In this document: piece after piece, positions 8,442-17,110 of the stretch
Position numbering within the stretch: position 1 is the first letter of the stretch
How the letters are laid out: the number at the start of each line of letters is the position of its first letter
Source of the DNA: an uncultured Nitrosospira sp.
GTDB lineage: Bacteria > Nitrospirota > Nitrospiria > Nitrospirales > Nitrospiraceae
Reading direction: 5' to 3'
Assembly: GCA_900696515.1 (NCBI GenBank)
Contig: CAADGK010000015.1
Location: 124,001-188,000 of the forward strand
DNA: 64,000 bases
Translations under genes and position numbers: made by a program
The notes under the pieces: model-generated
What the model was told of the DNA's origin: nothing
Seen by the model: only the letters and a program-made list of their open reading frames with translations
Databases searched by the model: none

Positions 8442-9446
8442 CTATGGGCAAGAGCCGCTGTCAGGCGTCTGGGATGCAACTCCTCCACTAGGAGTATTGG
8501 GGATGGCCTGGCGGGCGATTCGAAGGTTCTCCGAAGCCTTTTCATAATACTGCGGGTTGAGTTCAATGGCTTTCTCAAAACAGACCACCGCTTTCTTTGC
8601 GTGGTTGACGCCAAGAAGCGCAACCCCGAGGTTGTTATAGGCGCGTGGTTCATCCATCGCCTTTTTGAACGTGTTCAATGCATCGGCATAGCGTCGGCGC
8701 TGCACATAGGCGATACCAAGGTTGTTATAGAGCTTGGGAGACTGTGAGCCGGCTGCAACGGCCTGTTCGTAGGTATCAATGGCCGCATCGTAGTTGCCGC
8801 TCAGCGCGTAAGCGAGGCCGAGATTGTTCAAGACGTTTGGTTCGCGCAAGCGATGGCTCAAGGCGGTGTGGTAGGACGCGATGGCTTCGGCATGCCGTTT
8901 TTGTTGGTCGTACAGGAGGCCCAGAAGGTTATGGGCTTGCCAGCTAGAAGGATTCAATGTAATCGCCTTGGTCAAAGAAGCTTCAGCTTCCATGTGTTTC
9001 CCCTGTATCAGGTAGACCTGTCCAAGGCCTTCATGGACCGGCGCAGACTCTGGCCCTCTGGTCCGTAGCTCTTGAAAGTGCATCAGAGCCTGGTCAAGAA
9101 GACCCTGCTGTAAGAACACTTGAGCGAGCTTCAGACGAACTGGGTTGTGGGTGGGATTGACCTTCAAGGCCTTGTCATAGTGCAGGCTTGCCAAAGGATA
9201 GTTTCGGGTTTGCGCATCCAGGTCGCCCTTACGTTCATGTTCCTCAGCCGTGAGTTCGGGGGTGGAGGAGGTAGCGGCTTCGAGACGTTCCTGTTGTTGT
9301 TTCTGTTCATCCATCATCTTCCGATATTCGGTTGAATCAGCTGACGATGCTGCCTGATCCTTGGCTCCCCAGCAACCAGTGAGCGTGGCGGCTCCAATAG
9401 CAATCCAGACAGCCAATAAAAGCCTCAGAGTTTGTAACGATCTCAT
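8442..9446 (-). CDS. TPR lipoprotein (TadD/PilF-like)
   Basis: 334 aa with a lipoprotein signal ending LTGC (Cys25). After a Gln-rich linker, six or more tetratricopeptide repeats run from about residue 68 to 315 (for example AHNLLGLLYDQQKRHAEAIASY and YNNLGIAYVQRRRYADALNTF). TPR lipoproteins of this type, such as TadD and PilF, help secretin or pilus assembly at the outer membrane. It lies directly upstream of, and divergent to, the Tad locus, so a role as the TadD equivalent is a reasonable inference. The Ser/Gly/Pro tail is disordered. Confidence 0.7.
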   Translation of the reverse strand: MRSLQTLRLLLAVWIAIGAATLTGCWGAKDQAASSADSTEYRKMMDEQKQQQERLEAATSSTPELTAEEHERKGDLDAQTRNYPLASLHYDKALKVNPTHNPVRLKLAQVFLQQGLLDQALMHFQELRTRGPESAPVHEGLGQVYLIQGKHMEAEASLTKAITLNPSSWQAHNLLGLLYDQQKRHAEAIASYHTALSHRLREPNVLNNLGLAYALSGNYDAAIDTYEQAVAAGSQSPKLYNNLGIAYVQRRRYADALNTFKKAMDEPRAYNNLGVALLGVNHAKKAVVCFEKAIELNPQYYEKASENLRIARQAIPNTPSGGVASQTPDSGSCP

Positions 9447-9917
9447 CGCAGTCAGCCCCTTCGTGTGGACAGCATTTCTGTATGGTCAGCATGCCGTGAG
9501 GCTGGCCAACGGTCAAACAAAACCGAATTTCTCAAACCGCAGACATAAGGAAGACTCCTATTCACCATATCTGTTCAAGGGCAGGTTTCGCTCGCCTTCG
9601 ACGGTGCATGTCCCAATTCAGCCAGCAGGCGACATCACGCGCCTATCCACTGCAACGTTTGCCGAGGAGTTAGGTAAAGGTGGAGAAGGGGGTTAGACCA
9701 CTGCGCCTGTTCCTCTGTTGTTATAAGTATTTATACGAGACTTGCAATTCAGTTTCCATGTATGCCCTCCGAAAGAGGATTCTGAGTAACCCCTTTAGGT
9801 CGTAGGCGAAACAAAGGTTCCGTGGAATAGTTCCACCATGACGACGCGGCACTCACATCGAGCAAGTGTTCAGCGAAGTCAGACAGTAACCACTTATTAA
9901 CCAATTGGAGGTGTCAG
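9447..9917. promoter_or_regulatory. Divergent control region upstream of the Flp pilin genes
   Basis: 471 bp between the TPR gene and the first pilin. A possible promoter is CTGCGC, 17 bp, TATAAG (-10 at 9722-9727), about 190 bp upstream of the pilin start. Downstream, the leader includes a 6-bp stem at 9822-9836 (GTGGAA / TTCCAC) within a purine-rich stretch. A long structured 5' leader is possible. I do not recognise a known riboswitch and saw no convincing sigma-54 site. Confidence 0.3.
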
Positions 9918-10091
9918 ATGGTGAAGCACATTGTTCGGTTCATGAAGGAAGAGGATGGCGCCACTGCGGTGGAATACGGGCTGATGGTAGCCCTTATTGC
10001 GGCCGTCATCGTCGGTGTTGTTACAACCGTGGGCACCAGGACCCAAAATGCATTCACGACCGTGCAAAATGCGCTTCCTGCTGCCAGCTAA
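9918..10091 (+). CDS. Flp/Fap-type pilin (major candidate)
   Basis: 57 aa, starting at the ATG after a GGAGGTG ribosome-binding site. Reading: a 13-residue leader (MVKHIVRFMKEED), the Tad prepilin cleavage region GATAVEYGLMVALIAAVIVG with the Glu-Tyr pair of Flp pilins, and a short tail ending LPAAS. Flp pilins are cleaved by TadV/CpaA-type peptidases before the conserved Glu-Tyr region and assembled by the TadABC machine. It is the first gene of the locus, with a strong ribosome-binding site, so it is the likely major subunit. It is shorter than 60 aa and easily missed. Confidence 0.92.
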   Translation: MVKHIVRFMKEEDGATAVEYGLMVALIAAVIVGVVTTVGTRTQNAFTTVQNALPAAS

Positions 10092-10163
10092 TCAACTTGG
10101 GTGAGGTTGTGGCTGTCGCCCATACGGTGGGCGGCAGCCCAACCCCAAAAGGATGCCAGGAGC

Positions 10164-10328
10164 ATGAACAAGGAACAAGACACATTGCGGAATAACGAGG
10201 ATGGCGCCACCTCAATCGAGTATGCGCTCATTGCATCGTTGATCGCTGGGGTGATTGGTCTGACAGTGTCTGCGATCGGAGGGACCGTTCTCAATATGTT
10301 CACGATCGCTGCGGCGATGTTTCCTTGA
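10164..10328 (+). CDS. Second Flp/Fap-type pilin
   Basis: 54 aa from the ATG at 10164 (AGGATGCCAGGAGC upstream). It shares the DGAT(S)xEYALIASLIAGVIG core with the first pilin but differs in the tail (ending IAAAMFP). Two adjacent, divergent Flp genes are common in Tad loci, one often being minor or cell-surface specific. The frame is open upstream to 10101, but that extension overlaps non-coding spacer and lacks a ribosome-binding site. Confidence 0.9.
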   Translation: MNKEQDTLRNNEDGATSIEYALIASLIAGVIGLTVSAIGGTVLNMFTIAAAMFP

Positions 10329-10347
10329 ATTGGCTGAATAAGAGCCC

Positions 10348-10881
10348 ATGGAGCAATTGATGGAATTAACGCTGGTGCAATACCTACTACTGGCCTTCTT
10401 GGGCATAGCTGCGGTGGTTGATTTCCGCACCTATAGGATTCCCAATTGGCTGACGGGACCGGCGATTCTTGCTGGAATCACTCTCAATACGGTGACGATG
10501 CAATTCCCCGGACTCGTGTTCAGCCTTGAGGGGGCTGCAGTAGGGCTGAGTATGTTCGTCGTCTTGTATGTCTGTGGATGGATGGGGGCCGGAGACGTGA
10601 AGTTGTTTGCCGCAGTCGGGAGCTTTCTCGGTCCTTCCCAAACGATCTCGGCTGCCTTGATTATCGCCCTCGTTGGGGGCCTGTTGGCCTTCCTGGTGCT
10701 CGGTTTCCATCAAGGGTGGCGAAAGACGTGCTTGTGGTTCTGGTCTTATGTCCAAACGATGTTGTTGACAAGGTCGGCGCAGAGATTGACTCCAGAACAA
10801 GGCACGGCGCCCAAGGTGCCTTATGCTGTCGCGATTGGTCTTGGGACAATCGGATCTTACTGGTGGTATCCACTCGGGTAG
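10348..10881 (+). CDS. cpaA: Prepilin peptidase, A24A family (TadV/CpaA)
   Basis: 177 aa, the short peptidase-only form lacking the N-terminal methylase domain of PilD. The first catalytic Asp is in VVDFRTYRIPNWL (Asp25) and the second in the GxGD motif MGAGDVKLFA. About five membrane helices. It lies 19 bp after the second pilin, which it should cleave. A second in-frame ATG at 10360 is an alternative start. Confidence 0.9.
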   Translation: MEQLMELTLVQYLLLAFLGIAAVVDFRTYRIPNWLTGPAILAGITLNTVTMQFPGLVFSLEGAAVGLSMFVVLYVCGWMGAGDVKLFAAVGSFLGPSQTISAALIIALVGGLLAFLVLGFHQGWRKTCLWFWSYVQTMLLTRSAQRLTPEQGTAPKVPYAVAIGLGTIGSYWWYPLG

Positions 10882-10988
10882 AAAACGTGTGAGGTGGTGC
10901 TTGGGAAGAGGAGTGAGTAGGTTCAAGTCGGACCTATACCGTTTTTGACGAAAATCAAGGTGACATCTACACTTCAGGGAGGACCGTT

Positions 10989-11807
10989 ATGAAAAAGTAT
11001 CGTCCACAGCTCTTCTTTGCTGCCGCAGCGGTTATCGGATTGATAACCAGCTTCTTGGCGATGGACTGGCTGCGTAATGCAGAGTTTCGACGTGTGGCTG
11101 AGGCGGCCATTCCAGTCGTCTCTACTGCGGAAGTGGTTGTGGTCAAGGCCGACCTTGCATGGGGAACCAAACTGACTCCTGAGATGCTACAGGTTGTGAA
11201 CTATCCCGCAAGCGCATTGCCGGATGGCTACTATAAGAGTGTCGAGGATCTGAAGGACGCCGTGTTGCTGAATGATCTCAAAACGAACGAGGTCGTACTT
11301 CGATCGAAACTAGCCTCAGGCAAGGATGTCGGATCGGGGGTGGCGGCGGTGACTGATCCAATGAAACGAGCCATGTCGGTCAAAGTGGATGAAGTGATCG
11401 GAGTGTCCGGGTTCATTAAGCCGGGCGACCATGTCGATGTGATGGTCACGATCGATCAGGACTCAAAATCTCAGAACCCTGTCGCCAAGATGATTTTGGG
11501 AAATCTGAAAGTCCTTGCGGCCGGCATGCAATACGAAAAAAACGGTTCTGAGAAGGATCCGAAGCCGGTCCAGGTGATGACGCTTGAGGTGGATATTGAA
11601 GAAGCCGAGAAGTTGGCTCTGGCCTCGACCCAAGGGAAACTGCGCCTGGCCCTACGGAATCCGCTCAATAACGACAAGGTATTGACGAAGGGGGCCAATG
11701 TGGCATCGCTTCTGTCGTCTTTCCGCGCCAAGAGTACCCACGATGGCCAGCCAGAGTATCATGTGGAAGTCATCAAGGGCTCTGATCGTAAGCAAGTCAA
11801 ATTTTAA
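10989..11807 (+). CDS. cpaB: Flp pilus assembly protein CpaB (RcpC)
   Basis: 272 aa with an N-terminal signal anchor, then the SAF domain (about residues 44-115, VVVVKADLAWGTKLTPEML) and the RcpC/CpaB domain (VDEVIGVSGFIKPGDHVDVMVTI). It ends VEVIKGSDRKQVKF, the family's terminal motif. CpaB is a periplasmic/outer-membrane partner of the CpaC secretin. A strong ribosome-binding site (GGGAGGACC) precedes the ATG. The next gene begins 11 bp later and carries a related tail. Confidence 0.9.
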   Translation: MKKYRPQLFFAAAAVIGLITSFLAMDWLRNAEFRRVAEAAIPVVSTAEVVVVKADLAWGTKLTPEMLQVVNYPASALPDGYYKSVEDLKDAVLLNDLKTNEVVLRSKLASGKDVGSGVAAVTDPMKRAMSVKVDEVIGVSGFIKPGDHVDVMVTIDQDSKSQNPVAKMILGNLKVLAAGMQYEKNGSEKDPKPVQVMTLEVDIEEAEKLALASTQGKLRLALRNPLNNDKVLTKGANVASLLSSFRAKSTHDGQPEYHVEVIKGSDRKQVKF

Positions 11808-11818
11808 AAGGAATACCC

Positions 11819-12460
11819 ATGAAAACTATCGCGAGATCCAACTCCCAATATACGAATTGCGCTGCAATATGTGCGGCAATAATCATGGGTGTGGGCTTGT
11901 TATCTGGACAACCTCTGCTGGCTGGTCAGCATGCCCCGATGGTCTCGGCACAGGCCAGTCATAAGGCCCAGGGGTTGGACCTTGTGCTAGGCAAGTCCAC
12001 CGTCGTGACTGTGCCGGCATCAATCAAGAGGGCTTCGTTGGCTGATCCTGCGATTGCTGATGCCATCGTCCTCTCACCAAAGCAAATCTATGTGACCGGG
12101 AAAGCTTATGGATCAACCAATCTGATTCTGTGGGGAAAGGACGAAGAGGTCCTCGCGATTTTCGACCTGGAAGTGAGCGTTGATGTGGCCCGGCTTCAAT
12201 CTCAATTTAAACATTTCTTGCCGGACGAGACTAATCTGCATCCGGTGGGCAGCAACGACCATCTGACCCTTTCAGGCACTGTCTCGAGTCCGGCTAAACT
12301 GTCTCAGGCGCTGGCTCTGGCCGAAGCCTTTGCTCCCAAGAGGGTCATCAATCTTTTGAAAATCTATCCGGATGAACCAGGCACTGCCAGGCCAGGTGAG
12401 CTGAATCATGTGACGGTTGAGGTGATCCGAGGAACAGCAGTGAATGCGGTGAAGTTCTAA
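11819..12460 (+). CDS. CpaC-like N-domain protein without secretin pore, with CpaB-like tail
   Basis: 213 aa with a signal peptide. Residues ~55-115 and ~130-180 match the N-terminal pilus-formation and BON-like domains of the following CpaC (shared KRASLA, SPKQIYVTGK and LSGT segments). The protein stops before any secretin pore domain. Its last residues, VEVIRGTAVNAVKF, resemble the end of the preceding CpaB (VEVIKGSDRKQVKF). It looks like a duplicated secretin N-domain joined to a CpaB-type tail, perhaps a periplasmic adaptor of the secretin. Intact, with its own ribosome-binding site (AAAAGGAATA). Confidence 0.75.
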   Translation: MKTIARSNSQYTNCAAICAAIIMGVGLLSGQPLLAGQHAPMVSAQASHKAQGLDLVLGKSTVVTVPASIKRASLADPAIADAIVLSPKQIYVTGKAYGSTNLILWGKDEEVLAIFDLEVSVDVARLQSQFKHFLPDETNLHPVGSNDHLTLSGTVSSPAKLSQALALAEAFAPKRVINLLKIYPDEPGTARPGELNHVTVEVIRGTAVNAVKF

Positions 12461-12499
12461 TCAGGGGAACGTTGGCAAGAAGGCTGGAGGAATAAAGTG

Positions 12500-13945
12500 A
12501 TGAAACTACGTCATGCGATTACGGTTATGGGCTGTACCCTCACGATCTTAGCAGGACCTCAAGCGTTTGGGCAGGAGCGGGCTGCGGGAGCTGCGGAGCA
12601 GCGTGATATTCAGAAGCTCGAGTTGACCGTGGGCAAATCGAAGGTCTTGGATCTGCCACTGGCGATCAAACGAGCTTCATTGGCCAACCCGGATGTGGCC
12701 GACACCGTCGTGCTTTCGCCCACTCAGATTTATGTGACGGGGAAGACAACCGGCGTGACAAACATGACGCTCTGGAATGAGAGCGGCAAGATGGCGGGGA
12801 TGTACGACGTGGTGGTCGCCCCAGATGTGACCCGTCTCAAGGAGAATCTCCATAAGACCTTGCCGGATGAACACGGCATCCTAGTCACGTCCGACCATGA
12901 TCACATCACGCTTTCCGGCACTGCCTCAAGCTCCAATAGTCTGAACCGTGCATTGAGTATGGCTGAGGCCTATGCGCCGAAGAAGATAGTTAATGCCATG
13001 CAGGTCGGTGGTGTGCAACAGGTCATGCTGGAAGTGCGCGTGGCCGAGATGAATCGTGAGTTGATCAAGCGGCTTGGAGTCAACTTTACCGGGATTGGCA
13101 ACGATTTCTTCGGCCTGTCCATACTCGGTAATTTGACGAGCATCGCCAGCCTGGCCTACACGGGCGGGACGCCGGCAGTGGCGACGGGGATTACGCAGGC
13201 CATCCAAGGAGCGTTTGGATTCAATGCCGGAGGTACGACCTGGATTGGATTTATCGATGCGATGAAAGAAGAAAATCTGCTGAAAGTGCTGGCGAAGCCG
13301 ACGTTGATGGCGTTGAACGGACAGGAAGCCGCCTTTCTCGCCGGCGGCGAGTTTCCCATTCCTGTGCCTCAGACGTTTGGACTCGTCACGATCCAGTTTG
13401 AAAAATTCGGAGTGGGGTTGATCTTTACCCCAAACATCTTGGACAGCAAACACATCAGTCTGAATGTGGCGCCGGAAGTCTCCGAACTGGATTTCTCAAA
13501 TGCACTGCGCACGCAAGGGTTCACGGTTCCCGCCATTACAACCAGGCGTGCCTCGACGACGATTGAGCTGGCAGATGGGCAGAGTTTTGCCATCGGCGGG
13601 TTGTTGCGCGATAACGTCAAGGAATCGGTGAAAAAGGTGCCCTTCCTCGGCGAGATTCCGATCTTGGGCGCGTTGTTCCGAAGCAGCTCGTTTCAGAAAA
13701 ACGAAACGGAATTGGTGATCATCGTGACACCACATCTGGTGAAGCCGCTCGATCTGACGGCCCAAACGTTGCCAACGGACTATTATGTGGAGCCGAATGA
13801 CTTCGAGTTCTACGTGATGGGGTTTTCCGAGAAAGGCTATTTCGGGGGCAAGGCTGGACAGCGGTCGCCTGCGGCAGAGGTGTTATCGAATCGTATCAGT
13901 ATGGGCAGTGCGATGGAGGGTCGCGTCGGTCATTTGATGCCCTAG
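12500..13945 (+). CDS. cpaC: Secretin CpaC (RcpA) of the Tad pilus
   Basis: 481 aa. GTG at 12497 and ATG at 12500 are both in frame after GGAGG; the ATG is preferred. A signal peptide is followed by the N-terminal pilus-formation domain (about 45-115), a BON-like domain (125-170), then the secretin domain with hallmarks LNGQEAAFLAGGEFPIPVPQ, TTIELADGQSFAIGGLL and VPFLGEIPILGALF. It forms the outer-membrane channel for Flp pili. Length is typical. The C-terminal extension past the secretin domain (about 60 aa) is family-typical. Confidence 0.93.
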   Translation: MKLRHAITVMGCTLTILAGPQAFGQERAAGAAEQRDIQKLELTVGKSKVLDLPLAIKRASLANPDVADTVVLSPTQIYVTGKTTGVTNMTLWNESGKMAGMYDVVVAPDVTRLKENLHKTLPDEHGILVTSDHDHITLSGTASSSNSLNRALSMAEAYAPKKIVNAMQVGGVQQVMLEVRVAEMNRELIKRLGVNFTGIGNDFFGLSILGNLTSIASLAYTGGTPAVATGITQAIQGAFGFNAGGTTWIGFIDAMKEENLLKVLAKPTLMALNGQEAAFLAGGEFPIPVPQTFGLVTIQFEKFGVGLIFTPNILDSKHISLNVAPEVSELDFSNALRTQGFTVPAITTRRASTTIELADGQSFAIGGLLRDNVKESVKKVPFLGEIPILGALFRSSSFQKNETELVIIVTPHLVKPLDLTAQTLPTDYYVEPNDFEFYVMGFSEKGYFGGKAGQRSPAAEVLSNRISMGSAMEGRVGHLMP

Positions 13946-13990
13946 CGACATATCTCATTCGATGACTTTGAAAAGAAGAAGGAGAAAGCT

Positions 13991-14263
13991 ATGACTCGAT
14001 TCAAGGGGATCCTGATGGCGACAGTCGGGTTAATGATCGGGGCCTGTGCTCCGACCACGATCAGTCCGAATTGGGGAACGGCCTATCAACAGATGAGGGC
14101 AGGGCAAACCTTGAATCCAGTGGCCGGCGAACAACTCGACCCCGTCGAGGGCCAGGATGGAGTGGCCAATGCCACGGCGATGGGAACTTATCGGAAGAGC
14201 TTTGAAAAGCCTGAGGTTAACTTGCAGCGCTCTGTCGTCTCAAGCGGCGTGCGCACAAATTAA
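13991..14263 (+). CDS. Tad-locus small lipoprotein
   Basis: 90 aa; lipoprotein signal ending IGAC (Cys19). The mature part has WGTAYQQMRAGQTLNPVAGE, then LDPVEGQDGVAN and YRKSFEKP. This pattern recurs, as I recall it, in small lipoproteins placed next to CpaC and TadE in other Tad loci, where it may act as a pilotin or stabilise the secretin. Function not established. A strong ribosome-binding site (AGAAGGAGAAAG) precedes it. Confidence 0.65.
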   Translation: MTRFKGILMATVGLMIGACAPTTISPNWGTAYQQMRAGQTLNPVAGEQLDPVEGQDGVANATAMGTYRKSFEKPEVNLQRSVVSSGVRTN

Positions 14264-14281
14264 TAGAACAGGAATACCGAT

Positions 14282-14692
14282 ATGAAGAGACCTATCCGAA
14301 TGCTCAACGAGCGGGGCGCGTCGGCGGTTGAATTTGCCCTGTTGCTCCCACTGCTCATGATGATCCTATTCGGGATTATCGAGTTCGGCATGGCTCTCTA
14401 TCGGCAGGCGGTTTTGACGAATGCCAGCCGTGAAGGGGCGCGGCTTGGAATTGTCCAGTCTGTGCCTGCGATTACGAATGCTCAAATCAATACCAGGATC
14501 GATGCCTATTTGACGGCGGCCGGGATTGCCCCAGGGAGTGTGATTCGCGCTATATCACCAATCGTACCAGTCACAGGCACACCTGTAACGGTGACGCTCA
14601 CTCTTCCCTACACATTCGTGGTATTGCCAGGGCTCACGTCGATTACCCCGACGATCAATCTTGTAGCCTCAACGGCCATGAGCCATGAATGA
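14282..14692 (+). CDS. tadE: Pseudopilin TadE
   Basis: 136 aa. It starts with a short basic leader and the TadE motif RGASAVEFALLLPLLMMILFG with Glu in the prepilin-like cleavage region, then IEFGMALYRQAVLTNASREGAR, the family signature. TadE-like pseudopilins are processed by the TadV/CpaA peptidase and initiate Flp pilus assembly. It overlaps the next gene by 8 bp. Confidence 0.9.
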   Translation: MKRPIRMLNERGASAVEFALLLPLLMMILFGIIEFGMALYRQAVLTNASREGARLGIVQSVPAITNAQINTRIDAYLTAAGIAPGSVIRAISPIVPVTGTPVTVTLTLPYTFVVLPGLTSITPTINLVASTAMSHE

Positions 14693-15809
14693 CATGAAGA
14701 AGGTTCTGCCGGAGCAAATAATAGAGTCAGCCAGCTGTCGCCAGGCCGTATTGCATGATACGCGAGGCGCTGTGGCGGTGACGGTCGCCATCCTGATGGT
14801 GGTCTTGTTGTCATTCGGGGCCCTGGCGCTAGACATCAGCAATGCCATGATCGCGCGGAACGAGTTGCAGAACATAGCGGACGCATCGGCTTTGGCCGGT
14901 GCGAGGCAGCTGGGCTTGATTTATCAAGGTCTACCGCAAGGGACACCCTACACTACCTACGTACTCAGTGATCCAAGTGCCGTGGTCAGTGCTGCTACGA
15001 CCGTGGCCTTAGCCAATCAAGCGCGGCAGGTGGCGATTACCGTCAATGCCGCCGATATTGTGATCGGGGTGTGGAACTCCGGTCCTCGTACCTTGACCCC
15101 TGGAAACGTTGGTGCAACGGGGGTGCGGGTCACGGCTCGGAGGGACGGGGGAGCCAACGGGCCTGTGACGACATGGTTGGCTGGCATCATGGGCATCAGC
15201 AGCATGAATGTGGTTGCCACGGCGACCGCCGCTTTGACTGGATCTGGGACATTGGCTCCCGGGGAAGCGAATACGCCTTTCGGCCTTGATGAACTCATTT
15301 TCAATAACCCTGCCTATTGTGGAACGCCGATTAAGTTCTATCCGACCAATAGCCCTCCGACTGGTTGTGCCGGGTGGCATACGTTTCTGGAAAGCCCTCC
15401 GAACGCAGCCACCGAGAGGCGGATCGTCCAGGGGTTGAGCCCTAATCCGCCGACGTACATTACGCCACAGATTACTGCGGGACAGACTAGATTGGAGTAT
15501 ATCGGAGGGAACGTAGCTTCTGTTTTCCCTGACCTCATTAATCTCTACAATGCCAAGAAAGTTCCGGACGCTTCTTCTCCGAGCGGATATTGCTGGAATG
15601 TGACGGTGCCGGTGTATGCGAACCAGAACTGCGCCAATCCCAATACGCCGATCATGACTGTCGGCTTTGCCTCCGCCTGTGTCTGGCAAGTCCAGGGATC
15701 GCCAAACCATCAGATTGATGCCAGAGTAACCTGCGGAGAAGTTACGAATGGACAAGGTGGGGGAGGAAATTTTGGCACGTTGGGCAGCATTCCTGGGCTG
15801 GTCGAATAG
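14685..15809 (+). CDS. tadG: TadG-like pilus protein
   Basis: 374 aa. The N-terminal TadG domain has RGAVAVTVAILMVVLLSFGA followed by LALDISNAMIARNELQNIADASALAGA, the classic putative Flp-pilus-assembly TadG signature. The rest is a periplasmic domain rich in Asn, Pro and Thr, with several Cys (YCGT, GYCWN, QNCAN) likely forming disulfides. TadG proteins anchor or gate the pilus. It overlaps tadE by 8 bp. Confidence 0.88.
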   Translation: MNDMKKVLPEQIIESASCRQAVLHDTRGAVAVTVAILMVVLLSFGALALDISNAMIARNELQNIADASALAGARQLGLIYQGLPQGTPYTTYVLSDPSAVVSAATTVALANQARQVAITVNAADIVIGVWNSGPRTLTPGNVGATGVRVTARRDGGANGPVTTWLAGIMGISSMNVVATATAALTGSGTLAPGEANTPFGLDELIFNNPAYCGTPIKFYPTNSPPTGCAGWHTFLESPPNAATERRIVQGLSPNPPTYITPQITAGQTRLEYIGGNVASVFPDLINLYNAKKVPDASSPSGYCWNVTVPVYANQNCANPNTPIMTVGFASACVWQVQGSPNHQIDARVTCGEVTNGQGGGGNFGTLGSIPGLVE

Positions 15810-15845
15810 TCCGTACGGTGGTGGATGCAAGGAGGATCTGAGCGC

Positions 15846-17066
15846 ATGTCAGGATTTGTGACAGTATGGCTCGAATGTCGGAGTGATTCGGTTCGGCGTA
15901 TGTTTGAGGAATTGCTGGCTTCCCATCGGGCGTTCCTTATCAAGCAAACCGGTGGTCCTTCAACCGTCGATGTGGTCTGTGCGGAATTAGATGAAATCAA
16001 CCCCGAGCGCACGTTTGCTTCGATTAAGGGACTGTTGGAAAAGCATCCCGCCGTTGAAGTGTTGTTGACGTCCAGCGGGACGGATCCTCAGGTGATGTTA
16101 GAAGCCTTCCGTATCGGAATTAAAGAGTTTCTCCCTCAGCCGATGAACCGGAAGGAATTCGACGCAGCATTGAACCGGCTGAAAGAACGTCTCAAGTCGA
16201 AGGAAGGGCGTAGCAGCGCCAAGGGCGGAAAGATCGTCGCGTTTCTTGGCGCCAAGGGAGGCATTGGAACCAGCACTTTGGCCGTGAACTTGGCGATGAG
16301 TCTGCGACAGCTTAATCAAGAGAAGCAGGTTGCGCTGGTTGATTTGAATCTCGATGACAGCGACCTGCCTTTGTTCCTAGACCTTCAGCCTGGAAAGGGC
16401 TTCCGGGACCTTGCCCGTGATATTTCTAGGCTGGATGCGACATTTGTGCAGAGTCTTATGAGTAAGCACGAATCCGATCTGCATCTCCTCCAATCCGGTC
16501 TGACGGGAACGGAGAGGACCACGGGTGACTCGATTCCAGGTGGGGCCGCGCTGCATACCTTGGATGTCATGCGGTCGATGTACGACCATGTATTCGTCGA
16601 TTGCGGGCATAGCCTCAATCCGGAAACTCGTGAAACTCTGGATTTCGCCTCTCTGGTGGTGTTGGTCACGACCCTCAGCCTTCCTTCAATCCGCCGGGCA
16701 AAACAGTTTCTACACGTCATGAGGGATGCCGGGTTTGACCGAGAGAAGCTGATGATTGTGGTGAACCGCTATCAATCGGAAGATGCTGAATTGCTCCAAC
16801 ATGCGGAAGAGTTATTCGAGCAAAAAGTCGGCTGGTTGGTGCCGAACGACTATCCGATGGCCAGCAGTTCGCTAAACAAAGGTGTGCCGTTGACTGTACA
16901 CGCTCCTCGCGCCGCCCTGACGCAGTGGTATATGGGTCAGGCGGCAATATTAGCAGGAGATAAGCCGGTGAAATCTGCCGGAGCCGAGCTAGGCTTGGAG
17001 AGGAAGAATTCACTCCTCTCGCGCTACTGGGGAGGGTTGACCTTCTCGCCAAAGGCGAGAGGGTAG
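15846..17066 (+). CDS. cpaE: CpaE/TadZ pilus localisation ATPase
   Basis: 406 aa from the ATG at 15846, which has GGAGG ten bases upstream; the earlier in-frame ATG at 15825 adds only seven residues. The N-terminal receiver-like domain (about 1-115) seems to lack an obvious phospho-acceptor Asp, as in TadZ. The MinD/ParA-type ATPase has the deviant Walker [11 protein letters not shown] near residue 136, and [15 protein letters not shown]. CpaE/TadZ recruits the pilus machine to its polar site. Confidence 0.9.
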   Translation: MSGFVTVWLECRSDSVRRMFEELLASHRAFLIKQTGGPSTVDVVCAELDEINPERTFASIKGLLEKHPAVEVLLTSSGTDPQVMLEAFRIGIKEFLPQPMNRKEFDAALNRLKERLKSKEGRSSAKGGKIVAFLGAKGGIGTSTLAVNLAMSLRQLNQEKQVALVDLNLDDSDLPLFLDLQPGKGFRDLARDISRLDATFVQSLMSKHESDLHLLQSGLTGTERTTGDSIPGGAALHTLDVMRSMYDHVFVDCGHSLNPETRETLDFASLVVLVTTLSLPSIRRAKQFLHVMRDAGFDREKLMIVVNRYQSEDAELLQHAEELFEQKVGWLVPNDYPMASSSLNKGVPLTVHAPRAALTQWYMGQAAILAGDKPVKSAGAELGLERKNSLLSRYWGGLTFSPKARG

Positions 17067-17110
17067 TTGCGGGCATCGGAGCTGCGGCGAATGAAGAAGG
17101 GAGCTCAATT

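Noticed and set aside
9722-9917. Cyclic-di-GMP riboswitch before the pilin genes
   Set aside because: The conserved GEMM core was not recognised; only a small hairpin is evident.
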